64,000 nucleotides of DNA from Protonemura montana (GCA_947568835.1 OX387604.1:21977076-22041075); one strand, 5' to 3'; numbered from the stretch's first letter, positions 1 to 14,200 are shown. Notes: generated by a model not told the origin, from the letters alone. Translations and numbers: made by a program.

Positions 1-3000
1 GACAGGACATAGGTCATGGGGCGGAACATGGGGCATGAACGTGGAGCAGGACATGGGACAGGACATAGGATATGGGGCAGGACATGGGGCAGAACGTGGT
101 GCAGGACATGGGAAAGGACATAGAACAGGACATTGGGCAGGACATAGGGAACATGGGACAGGACATAGGTCATGGGCAGGACCTTGGGCAGGACGTTGGT
201 CAGGACATGGGGCAGGAAATTGGGCATGACGTAGGGCAAGACATGGGACAGGATATGAGGCAGGACATGGGACAGGACATGGGTCAGGACATGGGATAAG
301 ACATACGACGGGACCTAAGGCAGGACTTGGGGCAAGACATGGGGCAGGACATAGGCAGGGCATGAGGCAGGACATGAGACAGGACATGAGGCAGGTCGTG
401 GGATAGGACATGGGATCAAACATGGGAAATGACATGAGGCAGGACATGAGCAGGAAATGAGGCAGGACATAGGACATGGGCAAGACTTGGGGCAGGACAT
501 GGGGCAGGACATGGGGCAGGACATGGGTTCAGGACATGGGACAGGACATGGGGCGGGACATGCGACGGGACATGGGGCAGGACTTAAGGCAAGACATGGG
601 GCAGGGCATGGGGCAGGACATGGCTCAGGACATGGGTCACTACATGGGATAGGACATGGGGCAGAAAATAGGGCAGGAAATGGGGCAGGACCTGGAACAA
701 GACATGAGGCAGGCCATGTGGCAGGACATGAGCAGGACATTGGACAGGACAAAGGACATGGGGCAGGACATGCATAAAGACATGGGGCAGTACATAGGCT
801 AGGACATGGGGCAGGACATGGGATAAGACATGGGGCTGGACATGGGGCAGGACATGGGGCAGGACATAGGGCAGGAAATGGGGTAGGACATTGTGCAGGA
901 CATCGTTAAGTACATCGAACTTGGGGCAGGACATGGGGCAGAACATGGGGCAGGACATGGGACAGGTCATTGGGTGGAACATGGGGCAGGACATGCGACG
1001 GGACATAGGCGGGACTTCGGGCAAGACATGGGGCAGGACATGGGCAGGACATGAGGCAGGACATGGGACAGGACATAAGGCAGGCCGTGGGGTAGGACAT
1101 GGGACATAACATTGGAAAGCACATGGAGCAGGACATGCATAAGGACATAGAGCAGGACATATGTAAGGACATTGGGCAGGACGTAGGGCAGGAAATGGGG
1201 TAGGACATGGAACTGGACATCGCACAGGATATAGGACATAGGGCAGGACATGCGCCAGGATTTGGGGCAACACATGGGACAGGACATGGGGCAGGACATG
1301 GGGCAGGACATGGGTCAGGACATAGGGCAGGAAATGGGGTAGGACATGGGGCAGGACATCGGACAGGACATGGGACATGGGGCAGGACATGAGGCGGGAC
1401 ATGCGACAGGACATGCGGCAGGACATGGGCAGGACATAGGACAGGACATGGGATAGGACATACGACGGGACCTAAGGCAGGACTTGGGGCAAGACATGGG
1501 GCAGGACATAGGCAGGACATGAGGCAGGACATGTGACAGGACATGAGGCAGGTCGTGGGATAGGGCATGGGATCAAACATGGGAAATGACATGGGGCAGG
1601 ACATGAGCAGGAAATGAGGAAGGACATGGGACATGGGCAAGACATGGGGTAGGACATGGGGCAGGACATGGGGCAGGACATGGGTTCAGGACATGGGACA
1701 GGACATGGGGCGGGACATGCGTCGGGACATGGGGCTGGACAAAAGGCAAGACATGGGGCAGGACATGGGCCAGGACATAAGAAAACACATGGGGCAGGGC
1801 ATGGGGCAGGACATAGCTCAGGACATAAATCACTACATGGGATAGGACATGGGGCAGAAGAAAAGGGCAGGACATGGGGCAGGACCTGGAACAGGACATG
1901 TGGCAGGACATGGGGCAGGACATGAGCAGGACATTAGACAGGACAAAGGTCATGGGGCAGGACACGCAAAAGGACATGGGGCAGTACATAGGTTAGGACA
2001 TGGGGCAGGACATGGGATAAGACATGGGGCTGGACATGGAGCAGGACATGGGGCAGGACATAGGGCAGGAAATGGGGTAGGACATTGTGCAGGACATCGT
2101 TAAGGACATCAAACTTGGGGCAGGACATGGGGCAGAACATGGGGCAGGACATGGGACAGGTCATTGGGCGGGACATGATGCAGAACATGCGACGGGACAT
2201 AGGCGGGACTTCGGGCAAGACATGGGGCAGGACATGGGCAGGACATGAGGCAGGCCGTAGGGTAGGACATGGGACATAACATTGGAAAGGACATGGAGCA
2301 GGACATGCATATGGACATAGGGCAGGACATATGTTAGGACATGGGGCGGGACATAGGGCAGGAAATTGGGCAGAACATGGGGCAGGACATGGGACAGGAC
2401 ATGGGGCAAGGCATGCGGCAGGACATGCGACGGGACATGGGGCAGCACTTCGGGCAAGACATGGGGCAGGACATGTGCAGGACATGAGGCAGGACATGGG
2501 ACAGGACATGAGGCAGGCCGTGGGGTAGGACATGGGAAATAACATTGGAAAGGACATGGAGCAGGACATGCATAAGGACATGGGGCAGGACATAGGTTAG
2601 GTTAGGGGCAGGACATGGGACAGGACATGGGGCAGGACATGGGGCAGGACATGGGGCATGACATAGGGCAGGAAATGAGGTAGGACATAGGGCAGGACAT
2701 CGGACAGGACATAGGACATGGGGCAGGTCATGAGGCGGGACATGGGGCAGGACATGGGGCAGGACATGGGGCAGGACATAGGGCAGGAAATGAGGTACGA
2801 CCTTGGGCAGGACATCGAACAGGACATTGAACTTGGGGCAGGACATGGGGCCGAACATGGGGCAGGATATGGGACAGGACATGGGGCAGGACATGGGGCA
2901 GGACATGCGACGGGACATGGGGCAGGACTTCGGGCAAGACATGGGGCAAGACATGGGCAGGACATGAGGCAGGACATCTGACAGGACATTAGGCAGGCCG

Positions 3001-6000
3001 TGGGGTAGGACATGGGACATATCATTGGAAAGGACATGGAGCAGGACATGCACAAGGACATAGGGCAGGACATATGTAAGGATAATGGGCAGGACATAGG
3101 GCAGGAAATGGGACAGGACATGGGGCAGGACATGGGGCAGGACATGGGGCAGGAAATAAGGCAGGAAATGGGGTAGGACTTGGGGCAGGACATCGGACAG
3201 GACATAGGACATGGGGCAGGACATGGGCCATGATTTAGGGCAACACATGGGGCAACACATGGGGCAGGATATGGGTCAGGACATGGGATAGGACATGGGG
3301 CAGGTCTTGGGGCAGGGCATGCGACAGGACATGGGGCAGGACATGGCTCATGGGCAGGACATGCGGCAGGACATGGGGCAGGACATGGGCAGGACATGGG
3401 CAGGACATGAGGCAGGACATGGGACAGGACATGAGGCAGGCCGTGGGGCAGAACATGGGACATAACATGGAAAAGGACATGGGGCAGGACATGAGCAGGA
3501 GATAGGACAGGACATAGGTCATGGGGCAGGACATGGGGCGTGGACGTGGAGCAGGACATGGGACAGGACATAGGATATGGGGCAGGACATTGGGCAGAAC
3601 GTGGTGCAGGACATGGGAAAGGACATAGAACAGGACATTGGGCAGGACATGGGGGACATGGGACAGGACATAGGTCATGGGCAGGACCTGGGGCAGGACG
3701 TTGGTCAGGACATGGGGCAGGACATTGGGCATGACATAGGGCAAGACCTGGGACAGGACATGGGGCAGGACATGGGACAGGACATGGGTCAGGACATGGG
3801 ATAGGACAGGGGGTAGAAAATTGGGGAGGACATGGGGCAGGACCTGGAACAGGACATAGGACATGGGGCAGGACATGATACAGGATATGGGGCAGAACAT
3901 GGGGCAGGACATACGACGGGACATAAGGCAAGACTTAGGCCAAAGCAGTGGGGCAGGACATAGGCAGGACATGAGGCAGGACATGGGACAGGACATGAGG
4001 CAGGTCGTGGGGTAGGACATGGGACAAAACATGGGAAATGACATGGGGCAGGACATGAGCAGGACATGAGGCAGGACATGGGACATGGGCAAGACATGGG
4101 GCAGAACATGTTGCAGAACATGGGGCAGGACATGGGTTCAGGACATGTGGCAGGACATGGGGCGGGACCTGCGACTGGACATGGGGCAGGACTTAAGGCA
4201 AGACATGGGGCAGGACATGGGCAGGACATTAGGCAGGAAAGGGGACAGGACATGAGCAGGCCGTGGGCTAGGACAAGGGACATAACATGGAAAAGGACAT
4301 GGGGCAGGACATGAGCAGGACATGGTTTAGGACATTAGGCGGGACATGGGGCAGGACACGCGGCAGGACATAAGGGAGGACATTGGGCATTACATAGGGC
4401 AGGACATGGGACAGGACATGGGGCAGGACATGGCTTAGGACATGGGTCACTACATGGGATAGGACATGGGGCAGAAAATAGGGCAGGACATGGGGCAGGA
4501 CATTGGGCAAGACATGAGCAGGACATGGGACAGGTCATAGGTCATGGGGCAGGACATCGGATAGGACATAGGACATGGGGCAGGACATGGGCCATGATTT
4601 AGGGCAACACATGGGGCAACACATAGGGCAGGATATGGGTCAGGACATGGGATAGGACATGGGGCAGGTCTTGGGGCAGTGCATGCGACAGGACATGGGG
4701 CAGGACATGGCTCATGGGCAGGACATGCGGCAGGACATGGGGCAGGACATGGGCAGGACATGGGCAGGACATGAGGCAGGACATGGGACAGGACATGAGG
4801 CAGGCCGTGGGGCAGAACATGGGACATAACATGGAAAAGGACATGGGGCAGGACATGAGCAGGAGATTGGACAGGACATAGGTCATGGGGCAGGACATGG
4901 GGCATGGACGTGGAGCAGGACATGGGACAGGACATAGGATATGGGGCAGGACATGGGGCAGAACGTGGTGCAGGACATGGGAAAGGACATAGAACAGGAC
5001 ATTGGGCAGGACATGGGGGACATGGGACAGGACATAGGTCATGGGCAGGACCTGGGGCAGGACGTTGGTCAGGACATGGGGCAGGACATTGGGCATGACA
5101 TAGGGCAAGACCTGGGACAGGACATGGGGCAGGACATGGGACAGGACATGGGTCAGGACATGGGATAGGACATGGGGCAGAAAATTGGGGAGGACATGGG
5201 GCAGGACCTGGAACAGGACATAGGACATGGGGCAGGACATGTGACAGGATATGGGGCAGAACATGGGGCAGGACATACGACGGGACATAAGGCAGGTCGT
5301 GGGGTAGGACATGGGACAAAACATGGGAAATGACATGGGGCAGGACATGAGCAGGCCATGAGGCAGGACATGGGACATGGGCAAGACATGGGGCAGAACA
5401 TGTTGCAGAACATGGGGCAGGACATGGGTTCAGGACATGTGGCAGGACATGGGGCGGGACCTGCGACTGGACATGGGGCAGGACTTAAGGCAAGACATGG
5501 GGCAGGACATGGGCAGGACATTAGGCAGGAAAGGGGACAGGACATGAGCAGGCCGTGGGCCAGGACAAGGGACATAACATGGAAAAGGACATGGGGCAGG
5601 ACATGAGCAGGACATGGTTTAGGACATTAGGCGGGACATGGGGCAGGACACGCGGCAGGACATAAGGGAGGACATTGGGCATTACATAGGGCAGGACATG
5701 GGACAGGACATGGGGCAGGACATGGCTTAGGACATGGGTCACTACATGGGATAGGACATGGGGCAGAAAATAGGGCAGGACATAGGGCAGGACATTGGGC
5801 AAGACATGACCAGGACATGGGACAGGTCATAGGTCATGGGGCAGGACATGGGGCAAGGACGTGGAGCAGGACATGCATAAGGACATGGGGCAGGACAAAG
5901 GTTAGGACATGGTCCAGGATTTCGGGCAAGACATGGGGCAAGACATGGGCAGGACATGAGGCAGGACATGGGACAGGACATGAGGCAGGCCGTGGGGTAG

Positions 6001-7070
6001 GACATGGGACATAACATTGGAAAGGACATGGAGCAGGACATGCATAAGGACATAGGGCAGGACATATGTTAGGACATGGGGCAGGACATAGGGCAGGAAA
6101 TGGGGCAGAACATGGGGCAGGACATGGGACAGGACATGGGGCAGGGCACCGGGCAGGACATGCGACGGGACATGGGGCAGGACTTCGGGCAAGACATGGG
6201 GCAGGACATGGGCAGAACATGAGGCAGGACATGGGACAGGACATGAGGCAGGCCGTGGGGTAGGACATGGGACATAACATTGGAAAGGACATGGAGCAGG
6301 ACATGCATAGGGACATGGGGCAGGACATAGGTTAGGTTAGGGGCAGGACATGGGACAGGACATGGGGCAGGACATGTGTCAGGACATGGGGCAGGACATA
6401 GGGCAGGAAATGGGTTAGGACATGGGGCAGGACATCGGACAGGACATAGGACATGGGGCAGGACATGAGGCGGGACATGCGACGGGACATGGGGCAGGAC
6501 ATGGGCATGACATGAGGCAGGACATGGGAAAGAACATGAGCAGGCCGTGGGGCAGGACATGGGACATAACATGTGAAAGTACATGGGGCAGGACATGAGC
6601 AGGACATGGTTTAGGACATGGGGTCGGACATGGGGCAGGACACGCGGCAGGACATAAGGGAGGACATTGGGCATGACATAGGGCAAGACATGGGACAGGA
6701 CATGGGGCAGGACATGGCTCAGGACATGGGTCACTTCATGGGATAGGACATGGGGCAGAAAATAGGGCAGGACATGGGGCAGGACCTGGAACAGGACATG
6801 TGGCAGGACATGGGGCAGGACATGAGCAGGACATTGGACAGGACAAAGGTCATGGGGCAGGACATAGGTTAGGACATGGGGCAGGACATGGGATAGGACA
6901 TGGGGCAGGACATGGGGCAGGACATGGGGCAGGACATGGGGCAGGAAATGGGGTATGACATTGGGCAGGACATCGTACAGGACATAGAACTTTGGGCAGG
7001 ACATGGGGCAGAACATGGGGCAGGACATGGGACAGGACATGGGGCAGGACATGGGGCAGAACATGCGACG
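1..7070. repeat. 12-bp minisatellite array with higher-order repeats
   Basis: The array consists of imperfect tandem copies of a 12-base unit, GGGGCAGGACAT on the plus strand, running from the left edge to about 7070, where unique sequence begins. That is several hundred units. The plus strand is strongly G-rich and C-poor throughout. Variant units (ATGCGACGGGAC, CATAAGGACATA, TTAGGACATG) recur in fixed order, so the array is built of larger blocks. The block at about 3223-4560 recurs at about 4585-5850, and part of it also lies at 35-300. The unit length is a multiple of three and contains no stop in any frame, so long open frames appear on both strands (repeats such as MGQD, GAGH, MSCP, CPAP). 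I regard these as non-coding artefacts. The array continues beyond the window. It could be subtelomeric, pericentromeric or a local expansion; nothing here decides which. Confidence 0.95.
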
Positions 7071-7907
7071 GTCCGTAGTTCGTTGGAAGAGGACCGACTT
7101 TTCCAATCAGCCACCGTGACCAGATAAAAATAATGGGGAAATAAGAGATACTTGAAGTGCAGGAGACGACTTCAGTGTAATGAAAATTATAATCCGAGAG
7201 TTTCGATAAATAAACGCGTGGTGCAACACTTGCAGCATAGAATGATTGCCAGTCGCCAGTTTTAATGAAGAACAAAAAGTAGACCGGGCAGAAACCGAAC
7301 TCTAGTCTAACCGATGTTCAGAAATGACCATACCATTCAGCCACGGAGACCAATCCATCGAGGGCGGGAAGTAACATGTAGTTAAATGGCAGCTGACAGA
7401 CTTCGCAGTACACCATAGAGAAGAGATGAAAGTTTTCACCGCAACGATTGGCACATATCCAGCAGTTAATCACACACAGCCGTAGTACTAAGAAGTCTGT
7501 AAGCTGGCACTATTCAACTTTGACGTATTTCTATTATAATCGATCATAATATACTTAACGTATAATATACATATTAATCATAATGATAATATTATCACAT
7601 AATTAGAATCATATTGTAAATTGGTAAGAGAATGTCTTCTCGCCGCGAAAAGAAGCCAACAAATTTCATCGGAATATCACAAAATTTCGACGAAATCACT
7701 TTTTCACACCGTACATTTCACTTTGTCGTAAACTATATATTCATTTTATATTTAGCATCTTATGATTTCAACGTTTGTGATAAGTAAGCTATTTCAGTCT
7801 ACAATTGTCTCGAATCAAAACATTTCCGACACTAGACCGACAGTCATTGCATGATTTGCATACACCGGTTGATCGATGTCGGGAAGGCGGGATTGATCGA
7901 GCACATG

Positions 7908-7925
7908 GCTCGTGACGTCACGAGC
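7908..7925. promoter_or_regulatory. Perfect 18-bp palindrome with a CRE core
   Basis: The sequence GCTCGTGACGTCACGAGC is a perfect palindrome centred on TGACGTCA (7913-7920), the full consensus for CREB/ATF bZIP factors. It lies in a CpG-containing patch that differs from the AT-rich surroundings, as a promoter would. No downstream coding exon is recognisable, so regulatory function is an inference. Confidence 0.35.
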
Positions 7926-9297
7926 GCCGTGATGCAGCGATACTCTTTCGTCGGCTGCGCGCCTGGTACCAAAAGACAATTTTCGGTCTCGGTTTAGACC
8001 ATTTTCTGCCGGCTTCAGGCCGAGCTAGTGCCACTCCTTAATGTAGGCAGCCCCGCGGTACGCAGGTGGACTACAAGTTGCTGGAGCTGCTTTTATTCGA
8101 TTTATGCTGTTTAACGACGCACTGTTTTGGGAACGGGCCCAGTGATTATAAATGTGAGGCAAACATTTGAGCTAAAATATCAGAAACAATAAAATTTGAA
8201 TATATTAACCATTTTTCGTGCCTGGCTTGTGGGACGATTGCAGAACATGATGATATCGTGTGACCTCAAATGGCATTAAAATGACCACATAGAAATGCCA
8301 CTTGCGAATTTTAAGATTCTTTTGGCATAGATAGTGTTGGATTGTAAGGTGCTGAATAGTGCCGTTTTTCCCGATGATAGTGCTGTTTTCGTACAAAATT
8401 TAGCGCTAAAAAATTAGAGTGACAAACGGCTTGCATCTGTCCCCGCCAGCAAAGTAAGTATCAGACAGTGCATAACGTTGTGCTAAACGAAAATGTCGTA
8501 TTAATTGATTGTAACAATTTTTATGATGTTTTTACAAACTTGAACGAAAATTCAATGAACAGAAAGTACCGAAAAAGGCATGCGGGGTTCCCCTTTCCAA
8601 ACAAATATAAAGGAATAATGAACAAAAATAAAATACGCTCATCGACAACGCAACTTAAATGGCATTGCAAAGCCCGATTACATACATCTGCGTGCATGTT
8701 GGTATTTTGATCAAATGAACAGTCCATCTGTACCAGGTTGTTACAATTGAAGTTTTAATAAGAGAGAAATGATAAAGAAGTACGGATTAATTCTTTAGAC
8801 CAAAATAACCCGGCTGTTTTTTTTTTTTTTGGTTAGCAAGGGTATTTATTGACAGTAATTTAAATTCAAATAAATATTTGAAAACAATGCAATTGCCAGA
8901 GATATTGTCATGATAATGCTATGGATACATTCCCCACTACTTTATTGTCAGACCATGGGCTAGACTTGGGCTAGACCAACTCTTAACAAACGTTGTGACA
9001 GCTACAATGAAGTTTTAAAAGGTCGTGGTTTTGGACTTCCAGTGATGAGTGATGACAGTAATGAGCGAGCACGATGTCATCTACTGGCAGCCACTATTGA
9101 GTGATCTTTTAGAGGAAATAAAATGAGTAGTTAGGACGTGGCTAGGGCGTCTAGCTTTTAACGTGTAGTAGTAATTATACCATGTTTTTAATCGTGTAGC
9201 GCCAGTCATTACGGGCATTTTTAACCAAAAATTAGATCTGGACGAAACGGAAAATTGTTCCAGGCCTATTTGTATCGACTAAATGACGACAGGTGCT

Positions 9298-9706
9298 CTA
9301 CAGGGGTTCTGCTGTAGTTTGGCCAGGAGGAGATTCAGATTTGAGGTTGTACGGAGCATGAATAGGCGCTCGAAGAAGTCTCGCCAGAAGTCGTGGAGTA
9401 CCCTCAAGAAACAAACGAAGGACTCTGGGTGAGCGTACAGCAGCGCTCCGCACTCTCAGCCTTCCTGCAGAAAACTGAAAAAGCAACCTTTTTTGAGCCA
9501 TTTGACGCAGCCAGGAGAGCAAGCACCCTAGAGTATGGCCATTGATATATGAGCTCATTTATCGATGGTATGGCAATAGAGGCCTGACAAGCTTCCAAAA
9601 CGGGCAGACTCTGCGCTTCACGCAAGGCGAGGCTAGGGAGTGGCCAAACCAGGCCCCCAAAACCTGCTGTAGTCGCTGAAATCAAGGTCTTGCACCTGAA
9701 TCGCAA
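9298..9706 (-). other. Unrecognised GC-richer open segment
   Basis: Two overlapping minus-strand frames (86 codons at 9298-9558 and 100 codons at 9404-9706) stay open across a stretch that is clearly richer in G and C than its flanks. No domain or known repeat is recognisable in either frame. It could be an exon of an unseen gene, a degenerate mobile element or chance. I do not claim that a protein is made. Confidence 0.2.
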
Positions 9707-11202
9707 GTCTTCCTAGAATCGCTTTGAGTGTATGCAGTTGACTGTACCTTTTAGAGTGCGCATGACAACTAAGTCGAGCCCTAAATGCATCCTACTCCGA
9801 TAAAGGTGACAATTCCAAAATATCATCTTTTTCCTAATATATGGAGCCCAAAAAATAAAGCATTTCATTTAGGCAAACCAAACTTGAGTATCATTTTACC
9901 ACCTTTTCAGAAGAAGCACATACAGAATGGAACTTTCACTAACCCCAGATGCACATTTCCTTGCAGTCCAGTAGCCAGATACTCATATTTAACTTCCCAG
10001 ACCTGCCAAGAGCTCATACTTTTGACAGTTGCGTTCATCAACACATCAAAATCACTGTGGATTCTCACAACATGTGTTAATTCTGTAAATTGATTTACTA
10101 TAAAAGGTAATATCTTCTGTGACATCAGAGAATGAACAGTAAAGAATGTATACACCGCAGCAAAATAGGAATAAAAGATCATAGTGTTTTATAATAATTA
10201 TATTTAATCAATTAGCATAATATGATTCGAAAACTATTCGTTATGGCAGGATAAAATTATGCCATTATGCAATTTGATTAGGAAGGGGCATACATCATTA
10301 TGCACAACTATTATCTGAAATACTGGCCGATTGAACTTGAATTTAATGGGGAGGTGCATGCATGTATCCAACGTCAGCTGGTAATCACCGGGCTGCAAAA
10401 TTGTTGGAAACGTTTACTTTTAACTCAGCTACATCTTACTTGTGCAATGCTTAGTTATTATTGATAAAAATAATCACAAAATTGTAGCCAAGAGTTCTTG
10501 ATATTTTGGTAGAAAAGTACAGAACGGTAAAAAGTAAAAACCAACAGTGAGACAGCAGACTCTTCGACACCGTTCCTATTCGAAGATACGGCTCAGCGGG
10601 CAGCTTTATACACCATAAATGCACAAAGATATGCTCACCTCACAACTAACCTTGCACATAACATGGAAATGTAGTAGGTTGGTAATGTACAATACCTACT
10701 ACAGCTGACAGCTGCCAAGTAAATTGAAACATAGTGTGTAAGTATACTACATCTCTTCAAATGGTTGGTGTATTTTCAAGAAACACCAAAGTTCTTTAAT
10801 AAAATCTACAGCTGCGTGATAAATTATCAGAGATTGAAAAGCAGTAATGCTCTACAAAAAATAACATTCAGTTGATTAAAATAGTCCCACCTATCTGTAG
10901 CAACGGTTACAAACTGAATATGGAATGAAGCTCTCGACGAAAGGCTCCGGCCCTAGGCAACAGAGCCGAGCAAATTCCTGGCAGTCAAATGCTTGAGTAT
11001 GAATATAAATTATGATATAAACCTATATATGTACAATCATTTATGTCAGTTTAACTGTAAAATATACAAAAGATAAGGTGAAAAACATGATGCTATCTAA
11101 AAATCGAACACTCTCATATGAAGGAAATGTACACAACTTGTCTTACGTAGCTACACCGATGACTATTGAATAGAGAAGCAAACACTAGACTGCTGCATGA
11201 GT

Positions 11203-14200
11203 CTACACCCAGGAATCCCCTCCGCCAGGGCCGCCAGTTTCAGGGGCAGTCGTGCCCTTGGAGGTCTCTTCGTAGCCCCACATGTCGCCTGGGCCAGGGG
11301 GAAGCTGCCCTTCGTACTGTCGATTCTTTTTCTTCTCTCGGTTCACTTGAGCATACAGAGGCTCGCCTGGTTTTGCCATCTGAAACAGCAAAGTCAAAGG
11401 ATTTGTACAATAATGAACCGCACATCGTTCTTACGGTGCCTAATCTGAAATAAGGGTCTTTTGGGGAGAGGGGGAAAGGAAGTGACTTATCAGATGCCCT
11501 GCACACATGAATGGACTCTTTCACGATCATAACTCATGCTAGAATCCGCAAAGCATGCTTTGCTATCAGTGAGAATCCCCCCCATCAATCTCTGAAATGC
11601 ATATTCAAATGTTTATCATGATAACATCTTTGCTCTCAAACCGCTGTAGTTTGTGGTTAATGTAGTTATGGTGGTTTGGTTGTAGCTGCTTATTGTCAGC
11701 TCTTGGTGCACATAAGCTTGTATAGGCACTTAAATGCTGAATACTTGAAAATTATGCCAATCGAAAGATTCCCAGGAAAAGAAATTCTTTAAAAAAGAAT
11801 TACGTTGAATACAAAATATGGATCAGATTCTGGAACTATTGATGCTAAAATATGTTGTACTGAGCGAGCATTTTTTAGCAAAGCGCTAGCCGTTTGCAGT
11901 AAATGATTACTGATTAATTAGCTGGAGGTACTAGAGACAGCTAGGGATCAAGATATCCAACCGAGTTCACCCACCATAGAGAGAAGTGACACAAGCAGAG
12001 CTAGGACAGGTTAGCTGCGAGCCTCAGGCTGGTGAAGGGAGAAAACCAAGTTTAGTTAAGTTAAATGATCCAGGTAATGGCAACAGGTGACCAAGTGCTG
12101 TTATCAGGGTGTTTCACTCTCATTAAAAAGCTTTTTGTTGGTGTCAAAATGCCATGTTCTTTAAGGGGTGCAGCAAGTCGATAAATGCTTAATATCACGA
12201 AAAATAATGTTGCCAAATGAACAGTATTTGGGGTATTGGAGCCACCTGTTTGAATGGCCAACAACATAGCAATAGCCAACAACATAGCCTTTTGCAAGAT
12301 AAGCCTGTAAGAGCAATGGTAAAGTCATCCATTTAAACAGGAAATCATGTAGTTGCAATTAATATATTTGTTAACGCTGCAAAATACAAGAGGTTGCAAT
12401 TCGTTGTCCCTCCCCACTCTTCAAGAATGTTTTGTTTGAAAAGATCTATTTCAAGGACTCTAAGCTCATTTGGTTGTGTTCTTAGAAAGGAATTTAGTTG
12501 GGAGATGTGTGCAGAATTAAGGAAGCGATAAGGGCGTGAATTTAACTGATTTGCCCCTGATAGATGAATTTGGTGACTATTCACAGTGCAAAAGTGATTA
12601 AGAAACACAAATAAAACACTGGATCTTGATGATGCAGTAATTTGACTTGTATACATATACAAGTCGCATATTAAAGAATGAAACAGAAAAACATTGGCAT
12701 TGTTAGATGTGTTGTGCAAGATGTGACAAGGGGTAAATCTTTTAAAAAGACTTACAGACAAAATTAAAAAAGACTGTTGTTCATCATGAAATCAAAAAAT
12801 GAAATTTCAAAAGCTACTCTCTTGGGAAGAGGTTCTATATATCAGACAAGTGAAACTTATCATGGAATAGAAAGCACTTGGTACAAAAATGTGTGGGTCG
12901 CGTTTGGTAGCCTAGCCAAACCATAATTGACGAAGTGCAATTCAATCCACTCAATGATCATTAATAAGACATTTTAACAAAAATTAGGAAGTTAAAAGGA
13001 CTTGCAACCATGCCCACTTCAACAAAGAGATCAAACAATACTGCCTTAATTATTGTTTGTCTTTGAATTGGTAAACGAAATATTTAGCTTACTCTTTTCC
13101 TGTGTGATCTGTTAATTTATGACCTACCTAAAAGAGTGCTTCCACTGGATAGTTATCTGTTTTGGTACCACATATCAGGGAAAGCTTGAGGGAGGGGAAT
13201 TGCCAATCAGGAAGGCTCGGCCCTCAGCAAAACTTTTGTAGCATACCTTCATTACGGCAGTTGCACATGTTTTAACTTTAATCCGAGTTAATATAATTTT
13301 TTCTGTCGCTAAGCTCCAACAATTGACCACATGCATTAAAAAAATATTTTAGGTATTAAGACAGATTTATGTCAGAAACATATGCAATGATGTTCAACAG
13401 ACAATATATACACAATATTTTGCTCATCATACTTTGGTGACACCTGATGACATTCAATAAAGGCCGACCAACCCTGAGCGGTTCAAAGGCTAGGTTGGAG
13501 ACAAGGTACCCGTGATCAGGTTGTCCATTCTTACCGGAGCCTGCGAGTAATTTCTAGCGGCGGCCGCAGGAGCGTGCGTTCCCCCGTCCGGGTAAGACAT
13601 ATCTGCCAGCGGTATCCCGTCTTCGTTCTGTCGAAAACCACTACAATTACTTGAAGATTTGTACAATATGATAAGACCACAATCACTTATCAAATGAACA
13701 CCAGAAATTGACAGGGTCGGGTACTTGAACACAACCAAGCGGAAACACATCGATCGATTCTTGTAGGTAAAATTTCACAGACCTACCATTTCAAGGGTGT
13801 AACTCTTTGCACTTATATCGAAGGTGCACTTGGCAGGTGAAATCTTACTTAAAATGCAAATTCTCGCAATGGTTAAAGAATTGTATTATTACGAACAATA
13901 ATACCCTCTCAAAAATTGATACCTAACAGCAATGTCAATTGGAGTTACCAGAGTTTAAATAGATGTGATACAATATAGCGTCACTGGAATTAGAGTGACT
14001 GTGAGTTGGATCTATTCCTTGGCATCTTTCACATCACCAAACACACTAAAATCCTCTCCAAAGGTCGTGTTCAATTGTCTTTAATAGTTACAGGCCAGCA
14101 ACACCCCAAAAAGTGGCGATCGGGGTTTGAGCCTCCGGTTGGATACAATTTTTTGAGATAGTAGAGTTCACAAAAAATTTAAAAAAACGAACTAGACAGG

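Larger units (their letters stand above)
7071..11202. other. Gene-poor intergenic stretch
   Basis: No recognisable gene lies here. The stretch holds a GC-richer patch at 7840-8060 with an 18-bp palindrome containing a CRE-like TGACGTCA, a poly-T run at about 8817-8831, and a GC-richer segment at 9298-9706 with overlapping minus-strand open frames that match no family I recognise. The part nearest 11203 probably includes the 3' UTR of the delta-catenin gene, but I found no clear AATAAA on the minus strand close to its stop codon. Confidence 0.6.

Noticed and set aside
315..3931. Long minus-strand open frames rich in MSCP, CPAP and HVLP repeats (up to 444 codons)
   Set aside because: All six frames of the 12-base unit are stop-free, so open frames are expected without coding. 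There is no signal peptide, domain or splice context.
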